In this document: positions 44,856-56,999 of the stretch, in pieces
Numbering within the stretch: the stretch's first letter is position 1
Layout of the letters: each line of letters starts with the position of its first letter
Origin: Paralithodes platypus
Taxonomy: Eukaryota > Arthropoda > Malacostraca > Decapoda > Lithodidae
NCBI GenBank assembly: GCA_032716605.1
Contig: CM064519.1
Span: forward strand, 17,933,398-17,997,397
Reading direction: 5' to 3'
Length of the DNA: 64,000 bases
Notes under the pieces: generated by a model
The model's input: the letters and a program-made list of their open reading frames with translations, nothing else
Databases searched by the model: none
Told to the model about the DNA's origin: nothing
Program-made: the position numbers and the translations under genes

Positions 44856-45745
44856 GGTAAACCTGACTTTTTGGACCGACAGCGATTTCAGTAAGTTTTA
44901 TTTTGTTTTTTGTAATTTTTCCTTCAGATATAGTGTTGTTTTATACTGAAGAGGAGCGGAAATGAGTATTTACCCATTATCCAACAATCTAAAAACACGC
45001 CCCCCACTAGTGGGGAGGGCTATGAAGTTCAGGGAAAATGAGGGGTTAAAAGCGTAAAAATACAATAATATAGCGTTTTGTATCAAAACTTGGCTCGGGT
45101 TTTCCCAAATTGCAAACCCATACAACCCAATTTTGTGGATACCCGAGCCAACTTTTGACGAAAGCTGGCTCGGATTTCACGGGGTGGAGTGGGTAGCCTA
45201 ATATTTCATGTTATAAAAATAGTCAACTTTGGGAAGACATTAGCCTAACCTAACAACCTTACCTAACCTATCCTAGTATTATGGGTGGGGGCTGCCGCCC
45301 CCACACCCCCGCTGGTTGGGTTAGATTTTTTTTTTTTTTTTTTTTAATGTTCTAGGCTATTAGCCTAACCTAACAACCTTACCTAACCTAACCTAGTATA
45401 TGGGTGGGGGCTGCTGCCCCCACACCCCCGCTGGTTGGGTTAGTTTTTTTTGTTTTTTTTTTTTTTTTTTTTATGTGCTAGGCTATTAGCCTAACTTAAC
45501 CTAACCTAGTATATGGGTGGGGGCTGCCGCCCCCACACCCCGGCTGGTTGAGTACTGGCTGAAAAACTTATTGTGTTACAGTAGCCTAGGCCTATACATG
45601 TATTTTAGCTTTTTTGTTTTGTTCTCCCTTATAATACATTTCAGCTCTTAATGCCATATATAGCAATGATGTATATGCTCTACCGGACCTATTAGGCCTA
45701 AACAGATCGATGGGCTAACTGTCGGTCCAAAACATCAGTATAACC
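44856..45745. mobile_element. Element Z, 890 bp, 8-bp target duplication
   Basis: The ends GGTAAACCTGACTTTTTGG and GGTTATACTGATGTTTTGG (complemented) continue identically as ACCGACAG. The flanks are GAAATTAC (44848-44855) and GAAATTAC (45746-45753). The interior has the single hairpin unit near 45075-45165 and a three-unit tandem repeat at 45237-45560. Confidence 0.9.
45237..45560. repeat. Three tandem units with GC hairpin and T tract
   Basis: Each unit has tagcctaacctaac, tacctaacctatcc-type words and the gggtgggggctgccgccccc hairpin. The first two continue through accccc and a long T run; spacing is about 115-125 bp. Confidence 0.88.
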
Positions 45746-46095
45746 GAAATTACTCCGCAGTTGTTACGGTCACAGGACAGGCAGCGCAATTGCCAACATT
45801 AAACCGAAATATCAAAATTCAGGTACGTACTTTACAAGTATGCTACCACCCCAAACTTAGCTATTAGAACATTTTGTTTTAGGTTTCCACGTATCCTACA
45901 CCAAGCTACACCCTTTTCTGGTATACGAAACACCCAAAAGGTAATTGGGACAGTCGAATAATTTTAAAATTAGGCCTAGACGAAATATAAAGATGAGTCG
46001 GTCGATCGCTTTGTTTACATTTTACACTTCAGGGTAATAGGCCTAGGGTACTTTAAACGCTAAAATTCGTTGTGAAACCGGATCTAGAATGTTAC

Positions 46096-47276
46096 TGTGC
46101 ACAGAGAGAGGGGCAATGAATAGGCTGTAGTTACTGTAAGTGTGATAATCCTAGTCCTACCTTCACTATGATTAGCGCTGCGGACGACCTTGTGAGGGCG
46201 TTAGCTGCCTAGGTCAGAATCACACGTAAACACAGCGAACCACTAGTAGGCACTCTTCCTTTAGTTTGTAATGGTCTATACACATTCTTAATAGTATTGT
46301 GATATTGCACTTGTGTTTGATGCCCCAGCATATAATGGCCAACGCATCAAAGTAAGATGAACTATGGAAAAACACGTAAACGCTACCGCACTCCACTGGC
46401 TGATCAACACTATCCCGGTAACAATATCTGGAGATAATAAGTTCCAGATTAAGTTGTATCTTTGGTGAACCATGTGGCGCGCTGGTTAAACATATCGAAC
46501 ACTAATGAGGAAGTGTGATCATGTAAAAGAGAGTTTGATACCACATTTCCTGAAAAAATAACCATACATTAGTCATTATCTATATTCATCAAGACATAGG
46601 GCATTACTATTGTACGCTTACTAATATGGGTGCATTCAAAAACATTGGAAAGGGCGTTGTCTGTAACACATTGAGCAAAGGCTACTGAACTGACAGCTAT
46701 TTTATGAACAAAGCACTTGATATCACCAAGTTTCTTAAAGATTTAAAATAATTTAAACTTCTTTCGTGTATCAAACTATCAATGCATCGGGGGTTACTAT
46801 GGTAACGTTGCTTCGACACATGACCAACTCCCAAATGCGTGTAGCAGAGGGACTGAGTCACTGAGAAAATAAAGTTAATTATATATTTGAATAGTAAATT
46901 ATATGAGGTGTCAAGTTGTCAGTTATAATACCTACGCAGCCCTACGAATCTAACCTATCGATCTCAAACAAGATATTTTAATATTAAGTTATAGGCTATC
47001 CATGAAGTTTCACACCATGGCTATAAAGGTTCAGATATTCAAATAGGAGGATACTAAGTCTTAATGTAGCTCACAACTTCACAACAATATTAAAGATAGC
47101 CAACATTTCACATGATTATATATATTACGGCGGGAGTGTTATAGTTATTGCAGTAACACACTATGAGTAACAATCGCAATAAACAAATGTTCCGAAGCCT
47201 CGAGACTCATTAATTCGCATCACACTATCCAACATCTATTACACCTTTTGCCTAAATCAGACGGTAATGTGTTGCT
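46096..47276. other. No recognised feature
   Basis: Unique-looking AT-rich sequence, no convincing open frame or repeat seen. Confidence 0.4.
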
Positions 47277-47280
47277 TTAA

Positions 47281-47541
47281 GGGGGAAAGGTGTACATAAT
47301 TATCGATATATTTATTCATATATATACTGTATATACAGTATATTAGTTTCCTCCCTAGACCTCTATCAAGCTTGAAAAAACATCCCAAGATCCCCCTTCT
47401 AGATATATTCGTAAATGTTTCGGTAGAAAAATGAGCTGGCCTAAAGACGGTTCCTCCTAGACGTCCTTCCTAAGATGAGTAAAATCGTCTAATAGTTGCC
47501 AGGATATTTTGAATGTAAAGTATGTCACCGGTACTGAATGG
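47281..47541. mobile_element. R1 fragment joined to R2 fragment
   Basis: R1 starts after TTAA 47277-47280 and includes caagcttgaaaaaacatccc, then breaks at about 47460. There an R2 end begins (acgtccttcctaagatgag ... gtcaccggtactgaatgggttaa). Confidence 0.7.
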
Positions 47542-48065
47542 GTTAATAAAATAAACTTAGTGATGATTTATTTAAAGATAATTTGATGCCCACCAATATC
47601 TTGTTGACTTTCTTTCTTTGTTCTCTTCATTTCCTGTTTTAATCTGGCTAACATGAGACACATTGCTCAGATTAGGAAACCCACGTTGTGGTCAAGAAGT
47701 TTTAAACTACCTCGAGTAAATTATCCAGCTTATGTTTATGCTCTGATAGCGTGTATGCTGGCTTACTGTAAACATTTGCATTGCTTTTAGAAAAGGGCTT
47801 CCGTATTCAAAGAGAAGTAGCTGGGTGGAGAAAGCACTGAGCATGTAGGTAATCCTAACGAGTCTGATTCCATTCCCGGTATATCCAGGGGAGATGTTAT
47901 TGGGAAGCAGTCGTTAGCCTAATAACTATAAGCTCAGGCTCTGTAGACTACTATAAAAATACATCACTTTAATCACCATCATCATATTGGGAAGCAGTTC
48001 ATGCTATCATTGGTTTCAGGATGTCATAATAAACCCACAAACATACCATAAAAATACCCTTGCAG
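47542..48065. other. No recognised feature
   Basis: AT-rich sequence; nothing assignable before the LINE fragment that follows. Confidence 0.35.
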
Positions 48066-48650
48066 ATGCGAACAAAAGTATTGAAAATATATGGAGTAGT
48101 TGATAAGTTGCTGGAAGCAGTGAAAAGCATGTATGGGGTTGCAAGGGCAGCAGTGCAAGTGGAGAATGAACAAAGCCACTTCTTAGATCTGAATGTTGGA
48201 TTAAAGCAAGGGTGTGTGATGTCCCCATGGTTGTTCAGTATAAATATGGATGGAGTCATGAAAGAACTACAAGGAAGAGCAGTGGATGATTTTGTACCCC
48301 TTATGAGGGAAGGGAGTGAGTGGAAGCTGCCTGTACTGCTGTTTGCTGACAATACAGTTTTGTATGAGTGATAATGAGTGGGTGTTGGGCATGGTGAATG
48401 TGTTTGGAACTGTGTATGGTGTATGAGGAACAGAACCTGAAGGAAGATGTGGGGAAGGATGTGAATATGGTCTTTGAAAGGGGTGCAGTCACCAAGTGTG
48501 AGGTGAAGTTGAATGGTCAGGTTATGGAGAATGTCAGCTATTTCAAGTTTTTGGGCAGTGTGATAGGTAAAGATTGGGGTATGGAGGATGAAGTGCGGGA
48601 CAGGGTTGTAGGCATGCTGAAGGGTTCTAGATCAATGAAGATAAGACTAT
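48066..48650 (+). pseudogene. RTE-like LINE reverse transcriptase fragment
   Basis: The first frame (48060-48371) reads a palm segment with VGLKQGCVMSPWLF, then LLFADNTVLYE, where the catalytic FADD has become FADN. A shift or stop at 48371 leads to a second frame (48398-48652) with KCEVKLNGQVMENVSYFKFLGSVIG, the usual thumb-side region. The fingers, endonuclease and C-terminus are missing. The phrase set matches RTE-type LINEs common in invertebrates (family recognition from memory). It is non-functional. Confidence 0.75.
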
Positions 48651-48654
48651 GAAT

Positions 48655-48800
48655 AAGTCGATTGCAACATTCCTGTCTCGTCTCACTCGCCATCTGGAAT
48701 ACGACCTTCGGATTTCATGTGTTGAGCAATCGAATCTACAGGCCTTAACCCTATGTCCGGAGGTAGCTATTTAAAAAAATAAAAAAAATAAAAAAATAAA
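48655..48800 (+). repeat. SINE-type 3' tail
   Basis: It reads gtctcactcgccatctggaa ... gttgagcaatcgaat ... ctacaggcc ... ctatgtccggagg then A-rich sequence. It aligns at about 65 percent by eye with the 3' end of the SINE at 39235-39345. It may be a 5'-truncated SINE or a shared LINE tail. Confidence 0.6.
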
Positions 48801-48844
48801 ATAGGTCTATATATTATACAGTACCGGTATAATTATATATACAT

Positions 48845-49638
<794 letters not shown>

Positions 49639-49838
49639 GGTATCATACGAGAACTTTTATCGTCAACTTTATATCCGTAACTTCATTGTGGCAACAGTTT
49701 GATAGTATATTACACTGGTTTCGGAAATTAGATTGAAAACAGATAATGTAAGTGACATACATAAAAATAAGTTGACCTCATAAGTTGCCAGACCAATGTT
49801 GACGATAAATGGTAAGGGAAAAACGCTCGTGTATTACC
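49639..49838. mobile_element. GGTAT-ended short element, copy 2
   Basis: The ends ggtatcatacgagaac and (complemented) ggtaatacacgagcg, plus the internal ttgacctcataagttgccag, match 27951-28115. Confidence 0.6.
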
Positions 49839-51479
49839 ATGTATACTTGCATAACTTTGTGGTAAAGAGGAAGGCGGAGGATGGGCACTCTCCCAAAAAC
49901 AATGTCGGGGGGCTATGGGGGGAGGGAGGTAGGCAGGCGTTGGCACACAAACTAACGAAAGCATCCAACATTAGTACACAAACGTAATAATTGTTTGGTT
50001 TAGGTGATCCCGCTTGCGAAAACGTCGGCTTTGGAAGTGACAAGAAAATTGGTCTATAGGGAGGGGAATGGTATACTAGGAGAGTCGGGCTGGTGTGGCA
50101 TTATTTTATTTCGTTCTGTTTTAGTCCTGCGGCATCTGAACACTCCGCCAACAACATCACCACCACCACCGCCTCCACACAGCAGTTTCTAGTAACAACA
50201 GTGGCACTTTACATCTACGATACACTTCTGGCGGCACCTTGAGTTGACATTTTTCGCCATGGGTGGCTCGTATATAGCGAAAAATGGACGTGCGCATGTG
50301 CCTAGTAATGCATATGCTGATCTGTGAACTAACAAACAAACTTCAAACTAACTTATATTGTTGGAAATAGACATAGGTGGTATAAGGTGGCGCTGTGAGT
50401 GTGTCTAAGCTCGCCAAGCTTGGCCAAGTCTAGACTGAGGTAATGATCAGATATAAATTTGTGTTAATGTGTTGATCATAGTACCATACCCCTACCAATT
50501 ACAGTCAGCACGCGCTACGTATCATGTCTGAGGTTTGAAGTATAAACAGCCACACTCCTATAAAGCCATAAACAAAACGATAAGTCATCTATTATATTCT
50601 GACCTAAAAAATCTAACCTGGCCTTACCAAATCTAAGCTAACCTAGCAAGACCCTAACCTAACGAAAATTAGAGTACGAAAATTAGAGTGCTTAGTCCTA
50701 GGACTGTGTCCATTTTGGTTGTGGCCGCCTTTTGTCCTGCTTATACGTATGGAGATATGGCAGTGGGCTGTCACTTGATAATACATAACTTCCTGAGAGT
50801 CACAGGTATTATGATTTTATCTAGTACTTCATGACTGCTATAAGAAACTTCGGTATTTTGTGCATTTTTCCAATTACAGCCATACCCTTAACACTAGTGT
50901 AGTTATTCATTACATGTGTTTTATTTGTCTCACGAGTATCAAATTAAACCCTTTAGTTATATACTTCCCAGCCAGATGATACAGTTCGGCTTGTGAACAG
51001 GTGACTGTGTGATGGCTTGCGTGAAGGTGTCAGATGGTTGTAGGGATGTCATCATATTCATAGACTCCAATAGACAGTACAGGGGAAGGGAGGGATCTAA
51101 CAGGCAGTATGATTAAATAATTGCCATCTTTTACACTACTTACATTTTCAAATGCAACTACATGCAAAACTGTGGCGTAGTTTGTTGAATTACATACTAT
51201 GCCCATAATTAGACGGTATATAAAAGTCCACAAGGCATATATAAAATATATATTGGTCAATGATGCTCAACTAAAAGGCATATCAACAGACTAATCTTCA
51301 CTCACCATACCAAGCTAATGTTCGATTATCCCAAATTTCAGTGAGATTGCCACTTCCAAATGCCCTCAATTGATAAATAACTAGCGCATATGGAAAGCCG
51401 CGTGCCTTTTGGACTGTAAGAAGCAGGAGAGAGGTGGTGTGCTGGGGTGGGATGGATCTTCCTAATGACAACCTCGTGA
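49839..51479. other. No recognised feature
   Basis: Mixed sequence with short caccacc and taacctaac stretches only. Confidence 0.35.
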
Positions 51480-52600
51480 CAACCTCACATATGGCAGGTA
51501 AGGCAGGTGGTTGTATGACAGGAAGGTGGTTGTACTGTACGTAGGTGTAAAGGGGTGGATGTGAGGCAGGAGGTAGGATATAGCCTAAGGCAGGTTGTTG
51601 CATGTGTAGGTGAGGCAGGTGGTTGTATTTTTTTGTCTATGTATGTGATGCAGATGGTTGCGTTTGAGGCAGTTGGTTGCATGAGAGACAAGTAGTTGTA
51701 AGAGGTAAAGGTGGATGGGTGTTGCAGCCTTGCAGGTGGTTGTATGTGTGGTTGTGACAGGTTTTTGTCTCCGCCGGGAACCGACTGCTAGGCTCACTCT
51801 TCTTGGATTGGATCGGGGGGGGGGGAACTAGAAAAGAGAAGGGGATAGCACGGCTGGGTAATTGACAACATTCGACGGAGTCTTCGGTGCTCTATAACGC
51901 TTGTTGTATATATGTGTGTGAGGCAGGTGACTACAGATAAGGAAAGTTATAAAGACCATACGGGTAATTGTATGGGAGTCAGGTGAATGTGAGGCAGGTG
52001 GCAGGATAAAAGGCAGGTGGTTGCATGCATAGGTGAAGCAGGCATTGTATGTGATGTAGATACGTGGCGCTAATAAGTCATGTCTCGGCTGTCATTACGT
52101 TTGGCTCAATCAGTGCTGTATTAATGTCTGTCAGATGTTGAATGGGTTGGGTAAGTGTAGGAACATGTTTATATATCTCACTCAAATAGAATAAATCATG
52201 TGTAAATATGCTGATACGAATTATCGATCAAAACATAATTGGTGCCGAGACATCACTTATTAGGCCGATTGTACACATTAGGTGGCTACATGCACTGTAT
52301 GTGTGTCAGGTGAATGAATGTATAGGCAGGTGGTAGAATACAAAGCAGTAAGTTGTATAGTTGCCCACATAGGTTCGTACTCACTCCGTAATATCATTTA
52401 TGAGAATAAACACATTATGATTAGCTTGCATGGAGTAATTACTTCTAAAAATGTCAATTGATAATATGAATGAACTACTACTCAGTAAATTACGCTTGTT
52501 TTTCAATCATATTATTATTTACTTACATACATTAAATCATTGAGTGCTTACGAACTAATGTTGCCTATTATACATTGTGCAGGGATAACCATATGTGTTG
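51480..52600. repeat. Degenerate outlier of the 19-bp minisatellite
   Basis: Scattered gtgaggcaggtggttg words at 51495-51750, 51918-52040 and 52300-52345, separated by unrelated sequence. This looks like an older, decayed edge of the array that follows. Confidence 0.65.
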
Positions 52601-52609
52601 TCAATATAC

Positions 52610-54895
52610 GTGGTTATATGTGAGGCAGATAGTTGTATGTGAGGCAGGTGTTTGTATGTAAGACAGATGGTTGTATGTGAGGCAGGTGGTTGTATGTGAG
52701 GCAGGTGGTTGTATGTGAGGCAGGTGTTTGTATGTAAGACAGATGGTTGTATGTGAGGCAGGTGGTTGTATGTGAGGCAGGTGGTTGTATGTGAGGCAGG
52801 TGTTTGTATGTAAGACAGATGGTTGCATGTGAGGCAGGTGGTTGTATGTGAGGCAGGTGGTTGTATGTGAGGCAGGTGGTTGTATGTAAGACAGATGGTT
52901 GTATGTGAGGCAAATAGTTGTATGTGAGGAAGGTGGTTGTATGTGAGGCAGGTGGTTGTATGTGAGGCAGATAGTTGTATGTAAGACAGATGGTTGTATG
53001 TGAGGCAGATAGTTGTATGTGAGGCAGGTGGTTGTATGTGAGGCAGGTTGTTATATGTGAGGCAGATAGTTGTATGTGAGGCAGGTGGGTGTATGTAAGA
53101 CAGACGGTTGTATGTGAGTCAGGTGGTTGTATGTGAGGCAGGTGGGTGTATGTAAGACAGATGGTTGTATGTGAGGCAGGTGGTTGTATGTAAGACAGAC
53201 GGTTGTATGTGAGGCAGGTGGTTGTATGTGAGGCAGGTGGTTGTATGTGAGGCAGGTGGGTGTATGTAAGACAGATGGTTGTATGTGAGTCAGGTGGTTG
53301 TATGTAAGACCGACGGTTGTATGTGAGGCAGGTGGTTGTATGTGAGGAAGATAATTGTATGTGAGGCAGGTGGTTGTATGTAAGACAGACGGTTGTATGT
53401 GAGGAAGGTGGTTGTATGTGAGGCAGGTGGTTGTATGTGAGACATATGGTTGTATGTGAGGTAGGTGGTTGTATGTGAGGCAGGTGGTTGTATGTGAGAC
53501 AGATGGTTGTATGTGAGGTAAGTGGTTATATGTGAGGCAGGTGGTTGTATGTGAGGCAGGTTGTTGTATGTGAGGCAGGTGGGTGTATGTGAGGCAGATG
53601 GTTGTATGTGAGGATGGTGGTTATATGTGAGGCAGGTGGTTGTATGTGAGTCAGGTGGTTGTATGTGAGTCAGGTGGTTATATGTGAGGCAGGTGATTAT
53701 ATGTGAGGCAGATGGTTGTATGTGAGGAAGGTGGTTATATGTGAAGCAGGTGGTTATATGTGAGGTAGATGGTTGTATGTGAGGCAGGCGGTTATATGTG
53801 AGTCAGGTGGTTATATGTGAGGCAGATGGTTGTATGTGAGTCAGGTGGTTATGTGTGAGTCAGGTGGCTATATGTGAGGCAGATGGTTGTATGTGAGGCA
53901 GGTGGTTATATGTGAGGCAGGTGGTAGTATGTGAGACAGGTGGTTATATGTGAGGCAGATGGTTATATGTGAGGCAGGTGGTTATATATGAGGCAGGTGG
54001 TTATATGTGAGACAGGTGGTTATATGTGAGACAGGTGGTTGTGTGTGAGGCAGATGGGTATATGTGAGGTAGGTGGTTATATGTGAGGCAGGTGGTTATA
54101 TGTGATGCAGATGGTTGTATGTGAGGCAGGTGGTTGTATGTGAGGCAGATGGTTGTATGTGAGGCAGATGGTTGTATGTGAGACAGGTGGTTGTATGTGA
54201 GCCAGGTGGTTGTATGTGAGGCAGATGGTTGTATGTGAGACAGGTGAATGTATGTGAGGCAGATGGTTGTATGTGAGGAAGGTGGTTGTATGTAAGACAG
54301 ATGGTTGTATGTGAGGCAGGTGGTTGTATGTGAGGCAGGTGGTTGTATGTGAGGCAGGTGGTTATATGTGAGGCAGATGGTTGTATGTGAGGTAGGTGGT
54401 TGTATGTGAGACAGGTGGTTATATGTGAGGCAGGTGGTTGTATGTGAGGCAGGTGGTTGTATGTTAGGCAGGTGGTTGTATGTGAGGAAAGTGGTTGTAT
54501 GTTAGGCAGGTGGTTGCATGTGAGGCAGGTGGTTGTATGTGAGACAGGTGGTTGTATGTGAGGAAGGTGGTTGTATGTGAGGCAGGTGGTTGTATGTGAG
54601 GCAGGTGGTTGTATGTGAGGCAGGTGGTTGTATGTGAGGTAGGTGGTTGTATGTGAGGCAGGTGGTTGTGTGTGATGTGTGTGATGCAGATGGTTTTATG
54701 TTTTATGTAGTGTGTCTGTGTGAGGCAGGCGGTTGCATGCTGTGTTTGTGTGGCAGGTGGTTGTATTTGGTGTGTATGTTGCAGATGGTTGTATGTAAAG
54801 TAGTGTGTGTGTGTATGTGGCAGGTGGTTATATGTGAGGCAGGTGGTTGTATGTGAGGCAGGTGGTTGTATGTGAAGCAGGTGGCTGTATTTGTG
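52610..54895. repeat. 19-bp minisatellite array, about 120 units
   Basis: The unit is tgtatgtgaggcaggtggt with variants (gacagatggt, gtaagacag, tcaggtggtta). In 52640-52830 the variant gtgtttgtatgtaagacag recurs every 76 bp, that is four units, giving a higher-order repeat. Units near 53620-54060 favour ttatatg. The array decays at 54670-54895. Confidence 0.96.
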
Positions 54896-55579
54896 ACGGA
54901 TGGTTGTAAGATACAGTCCATACGTGTTCAAAAGGTCATTGGCTCATCACCATATGTTCGACAACACGTAACAAAGTGTTATATATAGGGGAATAGTTGC
55001 CCATATGTAGCACTTGCATGCAGCAGAAGTCTATATGAAGCAATATTCTCGTGTTTTCACCTGGTGGAAACTTTAGTCCTTTAGCAGATAATTTAAAAAA
55101 AATATGTTATGAAAGTAATACACATAATAATAATGAGGAATTTCTCTCTCAGTATCCTATTACTACCATGACTTCTCATTTAGCTATACAAATTGAAATT
55201 GTTGAGCAATGAAGATGGGGACAAAGCAATAGACAGGTAAGACAAAAAGTCTATAGTAAGATACCTGTTGTATACATTGACAGCACGGTAAGTGTGTGGA
55301 ATAGGGTTTCCTGTTTTGAGGGATTCTCAGCATCCCGGGATTCTGAGAAAAAATACATGACCATTTTCAAGATTTATAGACTATATAGTCTATATATCTT
55401 GACAATTTTGGCCCGAGATCCCAGGAAGGAAACCCTAGTGTGAAAGAAACAGTAATGTAATGGACAGGAGTATGCAGCACACATTTAACGCAGTGCTGGC
55501 AAGGTAAGTGATAGCTTGTGTCACAGGTAAGGCTAGGTTTTGGAAGCATAGGTGAAACAGGTAATATTTAAAACACAGG
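54896..55579. other. No recognised gene
   Basis: AT-rich sequence. Faint minisatellite-like words (caggtaaggc, cataggtgaaacagg) appear near 55500-55575. Confidence 0.4.
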
Positions 55580-55583
55580 TTAA

Positions 55584-55945
55584 GAGGAAATGGGCCGTTT
55601 TTCTGGTCCTCCTTCTTCCTCATGTTTAGCCCCATTCATTTTCAGATTTTATGACGTTTGGCTTATTACTTTGGCGATTTTAAGACCTTTCGCTCAATTT
55701 CTTTGTCAAGATTAAGACTTTTCGTGTCATTTAGGTGTTGATTTTTTTCCTGGCGAGCAATATCGAGCCAATAATTTAAGAGGAACAAACCTTCGGCCAG
55801 GAAATTTTTCTATTGAAAAATGTACAAACTTATCTTGAAGGAGGGTCTTAGGGGTGTTTTTTCAAGCTTGATGGAGGTCTAGGGAGGAAACCAAACAAAT
55901 TATAAACAGATATACAAATGAGAAAATAAATACGCCCATCCCCCC
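55584..55945 (-). mobile_element. R1 copy
   Basis: A 362-bp element flanked by TTAA (55580-55583, 55946-55949). The ends gaggaaatgggc and (complemented) ggggggatgggc are the R1 terminal repeat. Confidence 0.9.
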
Positions 55946-55949
55946 TTAA

Positions 55950-56362
55950 CACCTTGGCTGCGGCTATATTTGCGCTATTTAGTGCATATTCAGGCACTCC
56001 TGAATGATTAATCAAGCATCTGCATTAAATTAACTGTATTCTGCCGAAAACTAGGTGAAAATAGCTTCAAAATGAGACCAGAACGAGCTTCGTAGGTGGC
56101 GGGGTTCACCCGCAGCGTTGCCATAGACATTCGGGAAAACTCGCTAATTATTATCGCTCGCTCGCTCGGCAACACTGTTATGAAACACCCGCGTGAGACA
56201 CAGTCTCCCTCAGTGAGCGGCTGGCTGCTCTGAGGGTCGGAGGTGGGTCCTTTATGCTCCCGCCCACTGACACTCGATTTCTACGGCTGTTACAGGCTTT
56301 TAAAGCCTGGAAATTGCTGTAAATTGCCTATACGTTCCGGATCGTCACCCGCAGGGAAAGGG
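55950..56362 (-). mobile_element. Diverged MITE2, sharing a TTAA with R1
   Basis: It is flanked by TTAA (55946-55949, 56363-56366). The core words atattcaggcactcctgaatga, aatcaagcatctgcat and aaatgagaccagaacgagct match MITE2. The rest, including the terminal region (caccttggctgcgg / ccgcagggaaagg), is a different subfamily. Confidence 0.88.
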
Positions 56363-56366
56363 TTAA

Positions 56367-56967
56367 GCAACACGTATCAATATGTGGCACAGGTGATGTA
56401 AAGCGTTTTTAAGGTAGGTGGTTACACGCTTGATAGAAACAGTTTACACAGTTATAGCAAATTACCTTTGACATATATAAGGGTTTGCTGGTCGCAAACA
56501 ATTCCAGGAATATTGGTACCAGGCTTCGTATTCCTGGTACTTAGAACAAAATTAATAAAAAATGTATTATTATTATTATTATTATTATTAATATATATAT
56601 ATTTGTTTGCATCTACTATGGTGACCGGACCATTTCAACCAGTAGCTCTCAACCAGTGACAACTCAACCAATAGCCTACTAGTTTCGTTTTCCCTGGTTG
56701 ATTTTTCACTGGTTCAGATCTACAGGTTGAAATGGTCTACTGGTTGAGGTGTCCGGGAACCATCTACTATTGCTCTCAGACACTATATAATTCACCATGA
56801 TTAACATTTATTTACAAACTATTGGTTGTTCTCTGCTATTACCGGTACTTGTTAATTAATACCCAAAATTAAAGTCATACTCAACCTGTGAATTGAAGTA
56901 ATTAATTAGAAGATAAAAACAAATCAGTTTTCATTTATACATATGTAATTCTAATCATAGCATAAAA
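56367..56967. other. No recognised gene; (ATT)n/(TA)n
   Basis: A microsatellite lies at about 56562-56605. The words accagt / actggttgaa recur near 56625-56745 in both orientations. Nothing else was recognised. Confidence 0.4.
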
Positions 56968-56999
56968 AAGCTTAAAGTTGTTGTTGTTGTTGTTGTTCC

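Larger units (their letters stand above)
44096..46095. mobile_element. Element Y, GTAA-ended inverted-repeat transposon
   Basis: The 40-bp ends (44097-44136: gtaaaattctagatccgg...; and 46055-46095 inverted) match at about 38 of 40 positions. Its interior holds R5 copy 2, MITE X and element Z. No transposase was recognised. Confidence 0.75.

Noticed and set aside
52601..54931. His/Thr-rich minus-strand frames (SHTTTCLTYNHLP repeats)
   Set aside because: Translations of the 19-bp minisatellite; no start context, domain or conserved flank.
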